Source: Paracoccaceae bacterium (lineage in GTDB: Bacteria; Pseudomonadota; Alphaproteobacteria; Rhodobacterales; Rhodobacteraceae). From it: a stretch of 64,000 nt of DNA. Positions 7,779 through 16,066 of the stretch are shown piece by piece. Every line of letters begins with the position of its first letter. Positions within the stretch are counted from its first letter, which is position 1. The notes under the pieces are model-generated. The model worked only from the letters and a program-made list of their open reading frames with translations, was not told the origin of the DNA and did no database searches. Location of the stretch: NCBI GenBank assembly GCA_014323785.1, contig JACONJ010000017.1, positions 1 through 64,000 on the forward strand, in the 5' to 3' direction. The position numbers and the translations under genes are program-made.

Positions 7779-9028
7779 AGCCGCCGCGCCTGCGGGATAA
7801 CTGCTTTGCCTTGCCACAGGGTGTGGACTGGATTCCTGTGTCAGAGGCACTGACGCGGTTAGAGACAGCACTTACCCCGGTGGTTCAGTCCGAAACCCTG
7901 CTTGTGGATCAAGCCGCCGGGCGAGTGTTGACCGAAAATCTGTCAGCAAAGCGCGCCACCCCCCCGCATCCGAACGCGGCGGTGGATGGCTACGGTTTTG
8001 CCCATTGCGCCACAGGGTACGGGCCACAGTATTTGCCCCTGGTTAAGGGCCGCGCAGCAGCGGGGCATCCTTATGCGGGTACAGTACCCAAGGGTTCGGC
8101 ACTGCGCATTCTGACTGGTGCGCCCTTGCCCGAAGGTGTGGATACCGTAGTGCTGGAAGAAGATTGCACGATTGATGGTCAGGCAATCGCCTTTCACGGC
8201 CCCATCAAACCTGGTACCAACACCCGTTGCGCGGGAGAGGATCGAGCAAAAGGTGTTCCCATCCTGACTGCGGGCCATCGCCTGCGTGCGCCTGATCTGG
8301 CACTTTTGGCAGCAACAGGGCACGAAGCAGTGCCGGTGCTTCGGCCGTTGCGCGTGGCGGTGATGTCCACGGGGGATGAGTTGCGCGACCTTGGTGGAGC
8401 AACCGAGCCGGGCCATGTTTTCGATGCCAACCGCCCGATGCTGCGTGCGCTTTTGACCAGATGGGGGCATGAGGTGATCGACCTCGGTCGCTGGCCCGAC
8501 AATCCGGATTCCATCCGCACAGCCCTGGATCAGGGGGCGAGAGCTGATGCGATCATGACATCTGGCGGGGCCAGCGCGGGCGAAGAGGATCATATATCGG
8601 CACTCCTTCAGGCCGAAGGTCGGCTTCATGCGTGGCGCATCGCACTAAAACCGGGACGCCCCCTGGTTCTGGCCCAGTGGCACGGCACACCGGTGTTCGG
8701 GCTGCCGGGAAACCCGGTGGCTGCCTTTGTCTGCGCACTGCTCTTCGCGCGCCCGGCACTGGAGCTGATGTCCGGTGCGGGGTGGTCCTCGCCGTTGCGC
8801 TTCACCGTCCCGGCGGCTTTTGCGAAATCAAAGAAGCCAGGCCGGACAGAATATCCCCGTGCACGCCTGACCTCGCGGGGGGAGGTCGAGGTCTTCACTT
8901 CCGAAGGGTCTGGCCGTATCTCTGGCCTGTCCTGGGCCGATGGGTTGGTAGAACTGCCGATGGAGGCGGCCGAGATCACGCCAGGGACCGCAGTAACCTA
9001 TCTGCCCTATGCCGGGTTCGGGCTGTAG
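7763..9028 (+). CDS. moeA: molybdopterin molybdenumtransferase MoeA
   Basis: MoeA (about 421 residues) inserts molybdate into adenylated molybdopterin. Motifs include DQAAGRVLTENL, PPHPNAAVDGYGFA, LRILTGAPLPEGVDTVVLEE, the domain III signature VAVMSTGDEL, IMTSGGASAGEEDHI, and ALKPGRPLVLAQ followed by VFGLPGNPVA. The ATG at 7763 was chosen because residues upstream of MRGTLKPPRLRDNCFALP are out of character; it overlaps the damaged upstream gene by 16 bases. The 3' end carries one copy of an imperfect 26-bp repeat. Confidence 0.9.
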   Translation: MRGTLKPPRLRDNCFALPQGVDWIPVSEALTRLETALTPVVQSETLLVDQAAGRVLTENLSAKRATPPHPNAAVDGYGFAHCATGYGPQYLPLVKGRAAAGHPYAGTVPKGSALRILTGAPLPEGVDTVVLEEDCTIDGQAIAFHGPIKPGTNTRCAGEDRAKGVPILTAGHRLRAPDLALLAATGHEAVPVLRPLRVAVMSTGDELRDLGGATEPGHVFDANRPMLRALLTRWGHEVIDLGRWPDNPDSIRTALDQGARADAIMTSGGASAGEEDHISALLQAEGRLHAWRIALKPGRPLVLAQWHGTPVFGLPGNPVAAFVCALLFARPALELMSGAGWSSPLRFTVPAAFAKSKKPGRTEYPRARLTSRGEVEVFTSEGSGRISGLSWADGLVELPMEAAEITPGTAVTYLPYAGFGL

Positions 9029-9140
9029 TGTCCGGGTTTGCCCACTTTGTCAGTGTTCCCTCGGAACCCATCAGGTGCCACGCTTCGGCGTCTTCCTGCC
9101 TTTTCCGTTCTTGCCGGTTTCGCTGCCTTGCCTTGCTCAT
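8976..9140 (-). CDS. small basic hypothetical protein
   Basis: Possible 54-residue protein starting MSKARQRNRQERKRQEDAEA, very rich in Arg/Lys/Glu and probably helical. Its ATG overlaps the stop of the preceding small ORF (ATGA), so it would be translated by coupling. The 3' third runs antisense into the end of moeA, where it is probably not a natural terminus. Not recognised. It is the last of a run of tiny coupled ORFs that share a strand with greA. Confidence 0.35.
   Translation of the reverse strand: MSKARQRNRQERKRQEDAEAWHLMGSEGTLTKWANPDTTARTRHRADRLLRSLA
9004..9029 (+). repeat. imperfect 26-bp direct repeat, copy 1 (moeA 3' end)
   Basis: GCCCTATGCCGG-GTTCGGGCTGTAGT at the end of moeA matches 24 of 26 bases at 9737-9762, in the same orientation. 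The copies flank the AT-richer small-ORF segment, so the pair could be attachment-site-like ends or a duplication scar. Confidence 0.7.
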
Positions 9141-9458
9141 CGTATCGATTCCCAATAATCGATCATGCATTCGTCGCGCATACTTGCTAATTCACCTGCC
9201 AATCCCTTAAGACCTGCCTCTCTCCTGCTTGTCACCATAGAGGTGTAGAATTGGTCGTCTGTCATCATATTATGTAATATGTCAAGACCTAAAGCACCGC
9301 CCAAAATTTGATCTCTGGTCGCCTCACTTAATGGTATGCTTTTTATGCATATCACAAGTCCTTCCGCGTCCCCCCCTATGCTGTGCGTTCAGGGGTGCAA
9401 GTGGCGTAGATACGAACACAGCAAGCATTGCTGCGGTTGTGAGTGTTATGTGTTTCAT
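9137..9458 (-). pseudogene. small secreted protein split by a G7 homopolymer frameshift
   Basis: From the ATG at 9458, with AAGGA about 12 bases upstream, the frame encodes a clean signal peptide: MKHITLTTAAMLAVFVSTPL then APLNAQ. It then hits a run of seven G (plus-strand C at 9370-9376) and stops after ~16 junk codons. With six G the frame runs on as HRGDAEGLVICIKSIPLSEA and continues through GLDILHNMMTDDQFYTSMV to the stop at 9137, giving 106 residues. The run may be a decay lesion, a slippage switch or a sequencing error. Product unknown. The stop overlaps the next small ORF. Confidence 0.55.
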
Positions 9459-9559
9459 CGGTTCTGGTCCTTCTTGGTTGTTCCTTGCGGCGTAGCCGCG
9501 CCTGTTATACCCTTCACCGCGTTAGCGGCGTCCTTGTGCGGTTCCTCATGATATATCAT
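9455..9559 (-). CDS. tiny hypothetical ORF, coupled
   Basis: Possible 34-residue peptide, MIYHEEPHKDAANAVKGITG and onward, Lys-rich at the end. The ATG overlaps the stop of the upstream tiny ORF (ATGA) and its stop overlaps the next start in the same way. The perfect palindrome CATGATATATCATG at 9547-9560 covers its first codons and is probably coding rather than regulatory. Not recognised. Confidence 0.3.
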   Translation of the reverse strand: MIYHEEPHKDAANAVKGITGAATPQGTTKKDQNR

Positions 9560-9675
9560 GGGACCGCTCCTTGGCAAGGGCAAGGCGGCAAACCTGCCGC
9601 CGGGACCGTGTCCTTCTTGTCCTGTGGTTCTGTTGTCAGCCAGACCGCCAGCCACTCAGCGAATTCCGTGTGCAT
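9556..9675 (-). CDS. tiny hypothetical ORF, coupled
   Basis: Possible 39-residue peptide beginning [20 protein letters not shown]. The start lies inside the end of the preceding ORF and the stop overlaps the next ATG (ATGA). The compact, overlapping layout resembles phage or island small-gene modules. Not recognised. Confidence 0.3.
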   Translation of the reverse strand: MHTEFAEWLAVWLTTEPQDKKDTVPAAGLPPCPCQGAVP

Positions 9676-9820
9676 GTCCCTGTTGCACCTCTATGTGTCC
9701 GTAACTGGTTTCCACGTATACCAGACCTCGAAGGTAGCCCTGTGCCGGATTCGGGCTGTAGTATAACATGCCAGGTGCCGGAAGAAATGCGGGCGGGTGC
9801 TTTGTAGCGACATCAGACAT
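9656..9820 (-). CDS. tiny hypothetical ORF overlapping the end of greA
   Basis: Possible 54-residue protein beginning [20 protein letters not shown]; a shorter version would start at 9769 ([10 protein letters not shown]). The upstream ATG overlaps the last codons of greA out of frame, so it could be coupled to greA. The second half ([20 protein letters not shown]) looks like a real globular fragment, but the family is not recognised. The second copy of the 26-bp repeat is inside it. Confidence 0.35.
   Translation of the reverse strand: MSDVATKHPPAFLPAPGMLYYSPNPAQGYLRGLVYVETSYGHIEVQQGHAHGIR
9737..9762 (+). repeat. imperfect 26-bp direct repeat, copy 2
   Basis: Matches the moeA 3' end (9004-9029) at 24 of 26 bases. 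The ~707 bp between the copies are AT-richer than the surroundings and hold the tiny coupled ORFs. Confidence 0.7.
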
Positions 9821-10283
9821 AGGAGACCTTGACGATTTCGTAACCCTTTCTACCGCCCGGTGTATCCACCTCGACACTGTCACCTTCGTCCTTGCCGATC
9901 AGAGCGCGAGCCAGGGGCGATTTGATGTTAAGACGCCCGCCCTCGATACTGGCTTCCGTCTCTCCCACGATTTGATAGGTCTGTTCCTCTTCGGTGTCTT
10001 CGTCTACCAGTTTGACCGTGGCACCAAATTTGATCGGACCGGAGAGCGTTCTGGGGTCAATAACCTGCGCCAAACTCAACATCCCCTCCAACTCCTTGAT
10101 ACGTCCTTCGATAAAAGATTGCTTTTCGCGGGCCGAATGGTACTCGGCGTTTTCCGACAGATCTCCATGCGCACGCGCCTCGGCAATCGCCTGGATAATC
10201 GCCGGACGTTTGATCGTTTTCAGTGTCTTCAGCTCATCATCCAGCACCTTGTGGCCACCGGGAGTCATCGGAATCTTGTCCAT
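9813..10283 (-). CDS. greA: transcription elongation factor GreA
   Basis: GreA (156 residues) rescues backtracked RNA polymerase by stimulating transcript cleavage through its secondary channel. The N-terminal coiled coil is visible ([20 protein letters not shown], then [20 protein letters not shown]), including the acidic tip region DLSEN. The C-terminal FKBP-like domain has [19 protein letters not shown] and [14 protein letters not shown]. Length is normal for the family. The start at 10283 ([10 protein letters not shown]) is chosen by homology, since no strong ribosome-binding site is visible. Confidence 0.95.
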   Translation of the reverse strand: MDKIPMTPGGHKVLDDELKTLKTIKRPAIIQAIAEARAHGDLSENAEYHSAREKQSFIEGRIKELEGMLSLAQVIDPRTLSGPIKFGATVKLVDEDTEEEQTYQIVGETEASIEGGRLNIKSPLARALIGKDEGDSVEVDTPGGRKGYEIVKVSYV

Positions 10284-10350
10284 GATTCTGTTCACATCGT
10301 TAGGGAAAATCGGATCGAAGCCCCAATGTTCAGGGCAGAGTAACGCGTGT

Positions 10351-10500
10351 TCAAAGGGGTTCAAACGGCCCGGGGGTGAAATTCGCCTGTGCCGCGGTAT
10401 CTTTCGCCTCATCCTTATCGCCTGGTGGAATGGGATCACCATCCGCACCGCAGGCGGCAAGCCCGGCCAGAAGCGTGAAGATCAGCAAAAGCCGTGTCAT
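10351..10500 (-). CDS. small lipoprotein downstream of argH
   Basis: A 49-residue protein whose first 17 residues, [17 protein letters not shown], form a lipoprotein signal with lipobox LAAC at Cys17. The mature part is short and acidic ([17 protein letters not shown]). The start shares one base with the argH stop (TGATG). Tiny lipoproteins in this position are common in Rhodobacteraceae and are usually left without a function. It resembles the YifL/LptM class, but that is only a suggestion. Confidence 0.75.
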   Translation of the reverse strand: MTRLLLIFTLLAGLAACGADGDPIPPGDKDEAKDTAAQANFTPGPFEPL

Positions 10501-11894
10501 CATTGTCCCATCATCTCTTTCCAACGCGCAATCTGTGCGCGGACCCGGCTGGGCGCGGTACCGCCATAGGAGGTGCGCGATGCCACCGAGTTTCGCACAC
10601 CCAACACATCAAAGACCTCAGCGGTGATCGCGCTGTGGATACCCTGCATCTCCGCCAGCGATAAATCAGGCAGGTCACACTCTTTGTCCTCGGCCAGTTT
10701 CACCAGGACACCGGTGATATGGTGGGCCTTGCGAAACGGCATGTCCAGCGTGCGGACAAGCCAGTCAGCCAAGTCGGTCGCCGTCGAGAAACCCGAGGCC
10801 GCCGCCGCTTGTAACGTGGCGCGGTTGGCTGTCATGTCGCCCACCATGGCAGTCATCGCCGCCAGACCCAGAATCAGGCTGTCGGCGGCGTCAAAGACCT
10901 GTTCTTTATCCTCCTGCAAATCCTTGGAATAGGCAAGCGGCAGGCCCTTCATCACGGTCATCAAGGCAACATTCGCCCCTAGGATCCGCCCAATCTTGGC
11001 CCGGATGAGCTCCGCCGCATCAGGGTTCTTTTTCTGCGGCATAATCGAGGATCCGGTAGAGAACCGATCCGACAGGGTGATAAAGCGGAACTGGGCCGAG
11101 GACCAGATCACCAGCTCCTCAGCGAACCGGCTCAGATGTACCGCGCAGATCGAGGCGGTGGCCAGAAATTCCAGCGCAAAATCCCGGTCGCTAACCGCAT
11201 CGATCGAGTTGGCCGCGGGACGATCAAAGCCCAGGGCCCTGGCCGTCATCCCACGGTCAATCGGGAAGGAGGTGCCAGCCAGCGCGGCGGCCCCCAAGGG
11301 GCATTCATTCATCCGTACCCGCGCATCGCGCATACGGGACAGGTCGCGCCCAAGCATCTCGACATAGGCCATCATGTGATGGCCCCAAGTGACGGGCTGG
11401 GCCGTTTGCAGATGCGTGAAGCCGGGCATGATCCATTCGGCCCCGGCTTCGGCTTGGGACAGAAGTGCCCGAATCAACGCCTCCAAGCCTTGCACCGCGG
11501 CATCCAGCTGATCCCGAACCCACAGTTTAAAATCAGTGGCTACCTGATCATTCCGCGACCGTGCGGTGTGGAGTCGCCCTGCGGGTGCCCCGATGATCTC
11601 TCGCAACCGGGCTTCCACATTCATGTGGATATCCTCCAGTGCGGTTGAAAAGGTAAAGGTTCCGCCCTTGATCTCTGACCAGATCGTGAGCAGCCCTTCC
11701 CGAATCGCCTCGGCGTCTTTATCATTCAGGATGCCCTGATGGGCAAGCATTGCCGCATGGGCACGGGAGCCGTCAATGTCTTGACGGGCCAGGTGCCAGT
11801 CAAACCCTATGGAGGCATTGATCGCTTCCATGATCGCGTCTGGTTCAGCGGTGAACCGCCCGCCCCACATTGCGTTAGATGTCCGACCCGTCAT
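10500..11894 (-). CDS. argH: argininosuccinate lyase
   Basis: ArgH (about 464 residues) splits argininosuccinate into arginine and fumarate, the last step of arginine synthesis. It begins [13 protein letters not shown], with [43 protein letters not shown] and the fumarase/lyase signature [12 protein letters not shown]. The start at 11894 was preferred over one 11 codons upstream. The 5' end diverges from the TlpA-like gene only ~30 bp away, so their promoters overlap. Confidence 0.95.
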   Translation of the reverse strand: MTGRTSNAMWGGRFTAEPDAIMEAINASIGFDWHLARQDIDGSRAHAAMLAHQGILNDKDAEAIREGLLTIWSEIKGGTFTFSTALEDIHMNVEARLREIIGAPAGRLHTARSRNDQVATDFKLWVRDQLDAAVQGLEALIRALLSQAEAGAEWIMPGFTHLQTAQPVTWGHHMMAYVEMLGRDLSRMRDARVRMNECPLGAAALAGTSFPIDRGMTARALGFDRPAANSIDAVSDRDFALEFLATASICAVHLSRFAEELVIWSSAQFRFITLSDRFSTGSSIMPQKKNPDAAELIRAKIGRILGANVALMTVMKGLPLAYSKDLQEDKEQVFDAADSLILGLAAMTAMVGDMTANRATLQAAAASGFSTATDLADWLVRTLDMPFRKAHHITGVLVKLAEDKECDLPDLSLAEMQGIHSAITAEVFDVLGVRNSVASRTSYGGTAPSRVRAQIARWKEMMGQ

Positions 11895-11925
11895 GTTGTT
11901 ACCCCAAGCAGAGGAACCAGCCCCC

Positions 11926-12474
11926 ATGATCCGAGGCGCGTTTTTTACCGTGCTTTACCTGGCCCTGGCGTTTGGTGCAAATGCCCGGAGTCTGGAGGCG
12001 TTGCGCACGGGTGCTATGCGCAGCCTGGTGTTTCACGCAACACCCGTGCCTGTATCACAAACTCCGTTCACGGATATGGAGGGGGAGGAGCACTTGTTGT
12101 CCGACATGCAGGGACACTATGTGCTTTTGAATTTCTGGGCAACATGGTGCGCACCATGTCGACATGAGATGCCGTATCTCAACACGCTTCAGCGTGAGCT
12201 GGGCGGAGAGGATTTCAAAGTTGTCACGATCGCCACGGGCCGCAATCCGCCCCCCGCAATCCGCCGGTTCTTTGAGGAAGCCAGCCTTGATGCGCTGCCG
12301 ATGTATCGCGATCCGGGGCAAGAGATCGCGCGGGATATGGGCGTGTTCGGTTTGCCAATCACCGTCCTGATCACACCTGGGGGGCAAGAGATCGCGCGCC
12401 TGCAGGGCAATGCGGACTGGGCCAGCCCGGAGGCCATGGCACTGTTGCGGGCGTTGATCGCGGGGGGCAACTGA
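11926..12474 (+). CDS. TlpA-family thiol:disulfide oxidoreductase
   Basis: Secreted or membrane-anchored thioredoxin-like protein of 182 residues. A hydrophobic N-terminus ([20 protein letters not shown]) directs export; the redox motif WCAPC lies at residues 74-78 within [19 protein letters not shown]. The cis-Pro loop is FGLPITVLI. Such proteins reduce apocytochrome c or other periplasmic thiols. AGAGGAA precedes the start. It is divergent from argH, an arrangement seen in relatives. A ccdA electron donor lies at 49.5 kb in this window. Confidence 0.88.
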   Translation: MIRGAFFTVLYLALAFGANARSLEALRTGAMRSLVFHATPVPVSQTPFTDMEGEEHLLSDMQGHYVLLNFWATWCAPCRHEMPYLNTLQRELGGEDFKVVTIATGRNPPPAIRRFFEEASLDALPMYRDPGQEIARDMGVFGLPITVLITPGGQEIARLQGNADWASPEAMALLRALIAGGN

Positions 12475-12554
12475 TGCTGTCTCTTGGAACCTATCAGTGC
12501 GCCTGCGTGGCTCCTTGGCATAGTGGCATAGCGGGCTGCGTAATGACAACATGA

Positions 12555-12835
12555 TCATTGATCAATCCCCTGCCGCACCCTGGCATCCCCGATGATTGCC
12601 TCGATCCTACCGCGATGGCGGATGATGTCGGTGGTTCGCCGCAGTTGCGTGACCTCCACCTCTCCCAGGTGGCGATCATGTTGGGGTCAAAGCCCCGAAA
12701 TGCGGCATGGAAATTTCTGTGATTCATCAAGATGGTCATCCAGTTCAGACCCGCGTTGAACCCATCATGAAATTTAGCTTTTTCAAAGCGCATGGCTGTC
12801 ATATTTCGGCATCGGCGTCGTGATGGGCAACTTAG
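12555..12835 (-). pseudogene. DNA-3-methyladenine glycosylase I (tag) remnant
   Basis: Decayed copy of the base-excision repair enzyme that removes 3-methyladenine. On the minus strand one frame gives PKYDSHAL, a second gives FEKAKFHDGFNAGLNWMTIL and NHRNFHAAFRGFDPNMIATW, and a third gives EVEVTQLRRTTDIIRHRGRI followed by EAIIGDARVRQGIDQ-stop. These match in order the family core (EYDSRALWEKL, DGFQAGLSWITIL, FDPEKIA, IVRNRAKIEA). The N-terminal zinc-ligand region and the whole C-terminal third are missing and there are at least two frameshifts, so it cannot be functional. Confidence 0.8.
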
Positions 12836-12867
12836 ATCGGGGGCCACCACACCAGCCGCATCGCCTG

Positions 12868-13092
12868 ATCATCAGGTCGCCCTTTGCCGAAGTTGCCAAA
12901 TAGAGCGAAACCACCGCGGGCGTTGATTACCTTTAGGGCTATGGCTTCGCTGCCCTCTGGATTAAAGCCACCACGAAAGGGGCACAGGCAAACGGGGCCA
13001 CAGGGATCGCGGGCCATATCCGCACAGATGCCTCCACACCCCTGGTTGAGTTTCTAGAGCGACTGAGGCACCCTGTCAGTTGTGCCGGTGTT
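12868..13092 (+). pseudogene. possible GNAT acetyltransferase remnant
   Basis: One frame reads IIRSPFAEVAK, TAG, SETTAGVDYL, TAG, then [40 protein letters not shown] and ERL. The last part resembles the acetyl-CoA-binding end of GNAT proteins, with a degraded R/Q-x-x-G-x-G/A loop followed by a helix and the usual ...L..F...LGF strand. Two in-frame stops at 12901 and 12934 and the lack of a start exclude a product. The assignment rests on pattern similarity only. Confidence 0.35.
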
Positions 13093-13191
13093 CATTATAG
13101 CCTACCATTAAGATTAATCGCAACCCGTCGCTTGTCTCTAGGGCTTGTACCCCATATACTGACAACGTCCATTACGGAAGGGATCCCCCCC

Positions 13192-14367
13192 ATGACAAAT
13201 GTCGTTATTGCCTCCGCTGCCCGGACGCCAGTTGGCAGCTTCCTTGGTGCCTTCGCGAATACCCCTGCCCACGACCTGGGCACCGCTGTTCTCGAGGCCG
13301 TGGTGAAACGCGCGAGCGTTGACAAATCCGAAGTGTCCGAGACAATCTTGGGCCAAGTGCTGACAGCCGCCCAGGGCCAGAATCCGGCCCGTCAGGCGCA
13401 TATCAACGCGGGTCTGCCGCAGGAAAGTGCAGCTTGGGGAATCAATCAGGTCTGCGGTTCGGGCCTGCGTGCAGTGGCACTCGGTGCACAACACATCATG
13501 CTGGGTGATGCCGATATCGTGGCCGCTGGCGGGCAAGAAAGCATGTCGCTTTCGCCCCATGCCGCGCCCCTGCGCCAAGGTCAGAAGATGGGCAACATAA
13601 ACTACACTGACACGATGATCAAGGATGGCCTGTGGGATGCGTTCAACGACTATCATATGGGCCAGACAGCGGAAAACGTCGCCGAAAGATGGCAAATCAG
13701 CCGTGAACAGCAGGATGAATTTGCCGTCGCCTCGCAAAACAAGGCCGAGGCCGCGCAGAATGCTGGCAAGTTCGACGATGAGATCACAGCCTTCACCGTT
13801 AAGAACCGTAAGGGCGACATCATCGTTGATAAGGATGAGTATATCCGCCATGGTGCGACAATCGAGGCGATGCAGAAGCTGCGCCCGGCCTTTGCCAAAG
13901 GGGGCAGCGTGACAGCGGCCAGTGCCTCGGGGCTGAATGACGGCGCGGCAGCAGTGCTGCTGATGTCGGCGGAAACGGCCGAAAAGCGGGGCATCCAACC
14001 CTTGGCGCGCATCGCCAGCTACGCCACCGCGGGGCTTGATCCGTCGATCATGGGCGTCGGCCCGATTTATGCCAGCCGCAAGGCCCTGGAGAAAGCGGGC
14101 TGGACGGTGAATGATTTGGATCTGGTGGAAGCTAATGAAGCTTTCGCGGCCCAGGCATGCGCAGTGAATAAGGATATGGGCTGGTCCCCCGAAATCGTGA
14201 ATGTGAACGGAGGTGCCATCGCCATTGGCCATCCAATCGGCGCGTCCGGCTGCCGGGTTCTGAACACGCTTCTGTTTGAAATGCAGCGCCGCAAGGCCAG
14301 GAAGGGTTTGGCCACTCTATGCATCGGCGGCGGTATGGGTGTGGCACTTTGCGTTGAACGCGACTGA
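13192..14367 (+). CDS. phaA: acetyl-CoA acetyltransferase (beta-ketothiolase)
   Basis: Thiolase of 391 residues that condenses two acetyl-CoA to acetoacetyl-CoA, the first step of polyhydroxybutyrate synthesis, and can act in reverse. The nucleophile is Cys88 in [29 protein letters not shown] carries the catalytic His, and [15 protein letters not shown] the second Cys. GGAAGGG precedes the ATG at 13192, which matches the family N-terminus [17 protein letters not shown]. phaB follows 88 bp downstream. Confidence 0.95.
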   Translation: MTNVVIASAARTPVGSFLGAFANTPAHDLGTAVLEAVVKRASVDKSEVSETILGQVLTAAQGQNPARQAHINAGLPQESAAWGINQVCGSGLRAVALGAQHIMLGDADIVAAGGQESMSLSPHAAPLRQGQKMGNINYTDTMIKDGLWDAFNDYHMGQTAENVAERWQISREQQDEFAVASQNKAEAAQNAGKFDDEITAFTVKNRKGDIIVDKDEYIRHGATIEAMQKLRPAFAKGGSVTAASASGLNDGAAAVLLMSAETAEKRGIQPLARIASYATAGLDPSIMGVGPIYASRKALEKAGWTVNDLDLVEANEAFAAQACAVNKDMGWSPEIVNVNGGAIAIGHPIGASGCRVLNTLLFEMQRRKARKGLATLCIGGGMGVALCVERD

Positions 14368-14455
14368 TCTGAATCAAGGCGTTGCGGGGACGCACCGCCT
14401 AATCCCTTATAAGGTCCGGCGAACGGATGGGCGTTTCTTTGAAGGAGGTAGAAAA

Positions 14456-15181
14456 ATGGGACGTGTTGCACTGGTCACCGGCGGCAGCCGGGGCATCGGA
14501 GAGGCCATATCAAAGGCATTAAAGGCCGAGGGTTACAAGGTTGCCGCAACCTATGCCGGCAATGACGAAAAGGCCACCGCCTTTACTAAGGCGACTGGCA
14601 TCAGAACTTATAAATGGAACGTGGCCGATTATGATGCGTCTGCCGCGGGAATCGCCCGGGTTGAGGCCGATTTGGGCCTGATCGAGGTGATTGTTGCCAA
14701 TGCGGGCATCACCCGCGATGCGATGTTCCATCGGATGACGCCGGAACAGTGGAATGAGGTGATCGCGACGAACCTGACGGGCGTGTTCAACACTGTTCAT
14801 CCAGTTTGGCCTGGCATGCGGGAACGGAAATTCGGCCGTGTCATCGTGATCTCCTCGATCAATGGCCAGAAAGGTCAGGCTGGTCAGGTCAATTATGCTG
14901 CAACAAAGGCTGGCGATCTGGGCATCGTTAAATCCCTGGCACAGGAAGGTGCACGGGCGGGGATCACCGCCAATGCGATCTGCCCTGGTTATATCGGAAC
15001 TGAAATGGTCCGGGCGATTCCGGAGGACGTTCTGAACTCCAGGATTATCCCGCAAATCCCCGCGGGCCGGTTGGGTAAACCAGAAGAGATCGCCCGCTGT
15101 GTCAGCTTCTTGGCATCGGACGATGCAGGCTTCATCAACGGTTCCACCATCTCGGCCAATGGTGCGCAATTCTTCGTCTGA
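14456..15181 (+). CDS. phaB: acetoacetyl-CoA reductase
   Basis: Short-chain dehydrogenase of 241 residues that reduces acetoacetyl-CoA to (R)-3-hydroxybutyryl-CoA with NADPH. The Rossmann motif is TGGSRGIGEAI; NAGITRDAMFHRM and the YxxxK catalytic pair in VNYAATKAG are typical of PhaB. AGGAGG lies seven bases before the ATG. It forms a phaA-phaB operon ending at a hairpin terminator. The polymerase phaC is not in this window. Confidence 0.95.
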   Translation: MGRVALVTGGSRGIGEAISKALKAEGYKVAATYAGNDEKATAFTKATGIRTYKWNVADYDASAAGIARVEADLGLIEVIVANAGITRDAMFHRMTPEQWNEVIATNLTGVFNTVHPVWPGMRERKFGRVIVISSINGQKGQAGQVNYAATKAGDLGIVKSLAQEGARAGITANAICPGYIGTEMVRAIPEDVLNSRIIPQIPAGRLGKPEEIARCVSFLASDDAGFINGSTISANGAQFFV

Positions 15182-15205
15182 TTTCGGAATTTTAGGGTTT
15201 AACAT

Positions 15206-15237
15206 ACCCCCACCGTAAAAGCGGCGGGGTGCCTTTT
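15206..15237 (+). terminator. hairpin terminator after phaB
   Basis: ACCCC-CA-CCG-TAAAAG-CGG-C-GGGGT forms a GC-rich stem with a six-base loop, followed by GCCTTTT. It lies 25 bp after the phaB stop. Confidence 0.65.
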
Positions 15238-15801
15238 ACCTGATCGGGCACTGGCGCGGGGAGTTCTAAATGGAGATGTGCCTTTTCCTGCCCAACGACA
15301 AGCGAGACGTTTCAACAGCCGGTTAATCTCTATTCGGGAAAGGATGGGCAAATGCCTGCCCCCACTGGCCGCATCACGCGCTTTATGAAAGGAAACCCGT
15401 TTACAAATTCTAATTGCCTTGGCGATTGTCTTATTGTTGTTCGTTTGTGCGGGCACATACAGGGTATTGTGCGCGGTACAGGGCAGCATATCAGTCACGA
15501 CTTCTCCGACCTTCCCCGCTACAACGTGACTGGTACCGCAACTCTTCCACTTCTTGGGGACATACCCCGAGATTGAGTTGCCATTTTCGGCCGCGTTCCA
15601 TGATATTTTGTTTTGAACCGGACGATGTTGATGTGGCAAGCCTTGCCAAGGTGCCGCTGTTGGATCAACGGGATAGGTTCCTGAAACCAGCGATTGACAC
15701 AGCTGCGGCAGGCAGGAGTGCGTTTTCGGTCCCACCTCCAAGGTTATGAGGCCGCGGAGCGGTGGCATAATCACGCACCCCCCAGATGTCCATGAAAAGG
15801 G
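15238..15801. other. about 560 bp without a convincing gene
   Basis: Several short frames exist but none has coding character throughout. One plus-strand frame holds a hydrophobic stretch, QILIALAIVLLLFVCAGTYR (about 15407-15465), and another reads EPDDVDVASLAKVPLLDQRD (about 15618-15677). They are in different frames with stops between. Given the other pseudogenes nearby, this may be a heavily decayed gene, but no family was recognised. Confidence 0.4.
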
Positions 15802-15966
15802 TCAGCCGTCCAAGCGGCTGATCTCCTCTTTCAGGCGCAGCTTTTGCTTTTTGAGGTCGCGAATGGCAAGTTCATCCGTGCTTGGGCTACGTTGGGCTTC
15901 TTCGATTTTCCTCGAGAGGATTTCGTGCTTCTTCCGCAGTTCCTGAAGATGGGCATCCAGTGACAT
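15802..15966 (-). CDS. YdcH family (DUF465) small protein
   Basis: A 54-residue, highly charged helical protein: MSLDAHLQELRKKHEILSRK, then IEEAQRSPSTDELAIRDLKK, QKLRLKEEISRLDG. The H-x-x-L-x-x-x-H start and the LKKxKLxLKDEI ending are the DUF465/YdcH pattern. AGGAGG lies eight bases before the ATG. Such proteins are widespread in Proteobacteria and have no settled function. Confidence 0.85.
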   Translation of the reverse strand: MSLDAHLQELRKKHEILSRKIEEAQRSPSTDELAIRDLKKQKLRLKEEISRLDG

Positions 15967-16066
15967 CCGCTATCCCTCCTGTCAATATAACCATGTGTCC
16001 CATTGCACCATAAGAAGTGAGTCGTGTCACGCGGCAACTGTAGCGGGCAATCCTGAATTGGCCAGG

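Noticed and set aside
9547..9560. Perfect 14-bp palindrome CATGATATATCATG as an operator
   Set aside because: It coincides with the start codons of a tiny coupled ORF (MIYH) within a run of overlapping frames, so coding chance explains it at least as well.
13138..14232. 364-codon open frame antisense to phaA
   Set aside because: The thiolase active-site motifs are on the plus strand; the antisense frame is a codon-bias shadow.
15199..15774. 191-codon open frame on the minus strand after phaB
   Set aside because: No ribosome-binding site, no domain pattern, and it covers the phaB terminator; composition looks non-coding.
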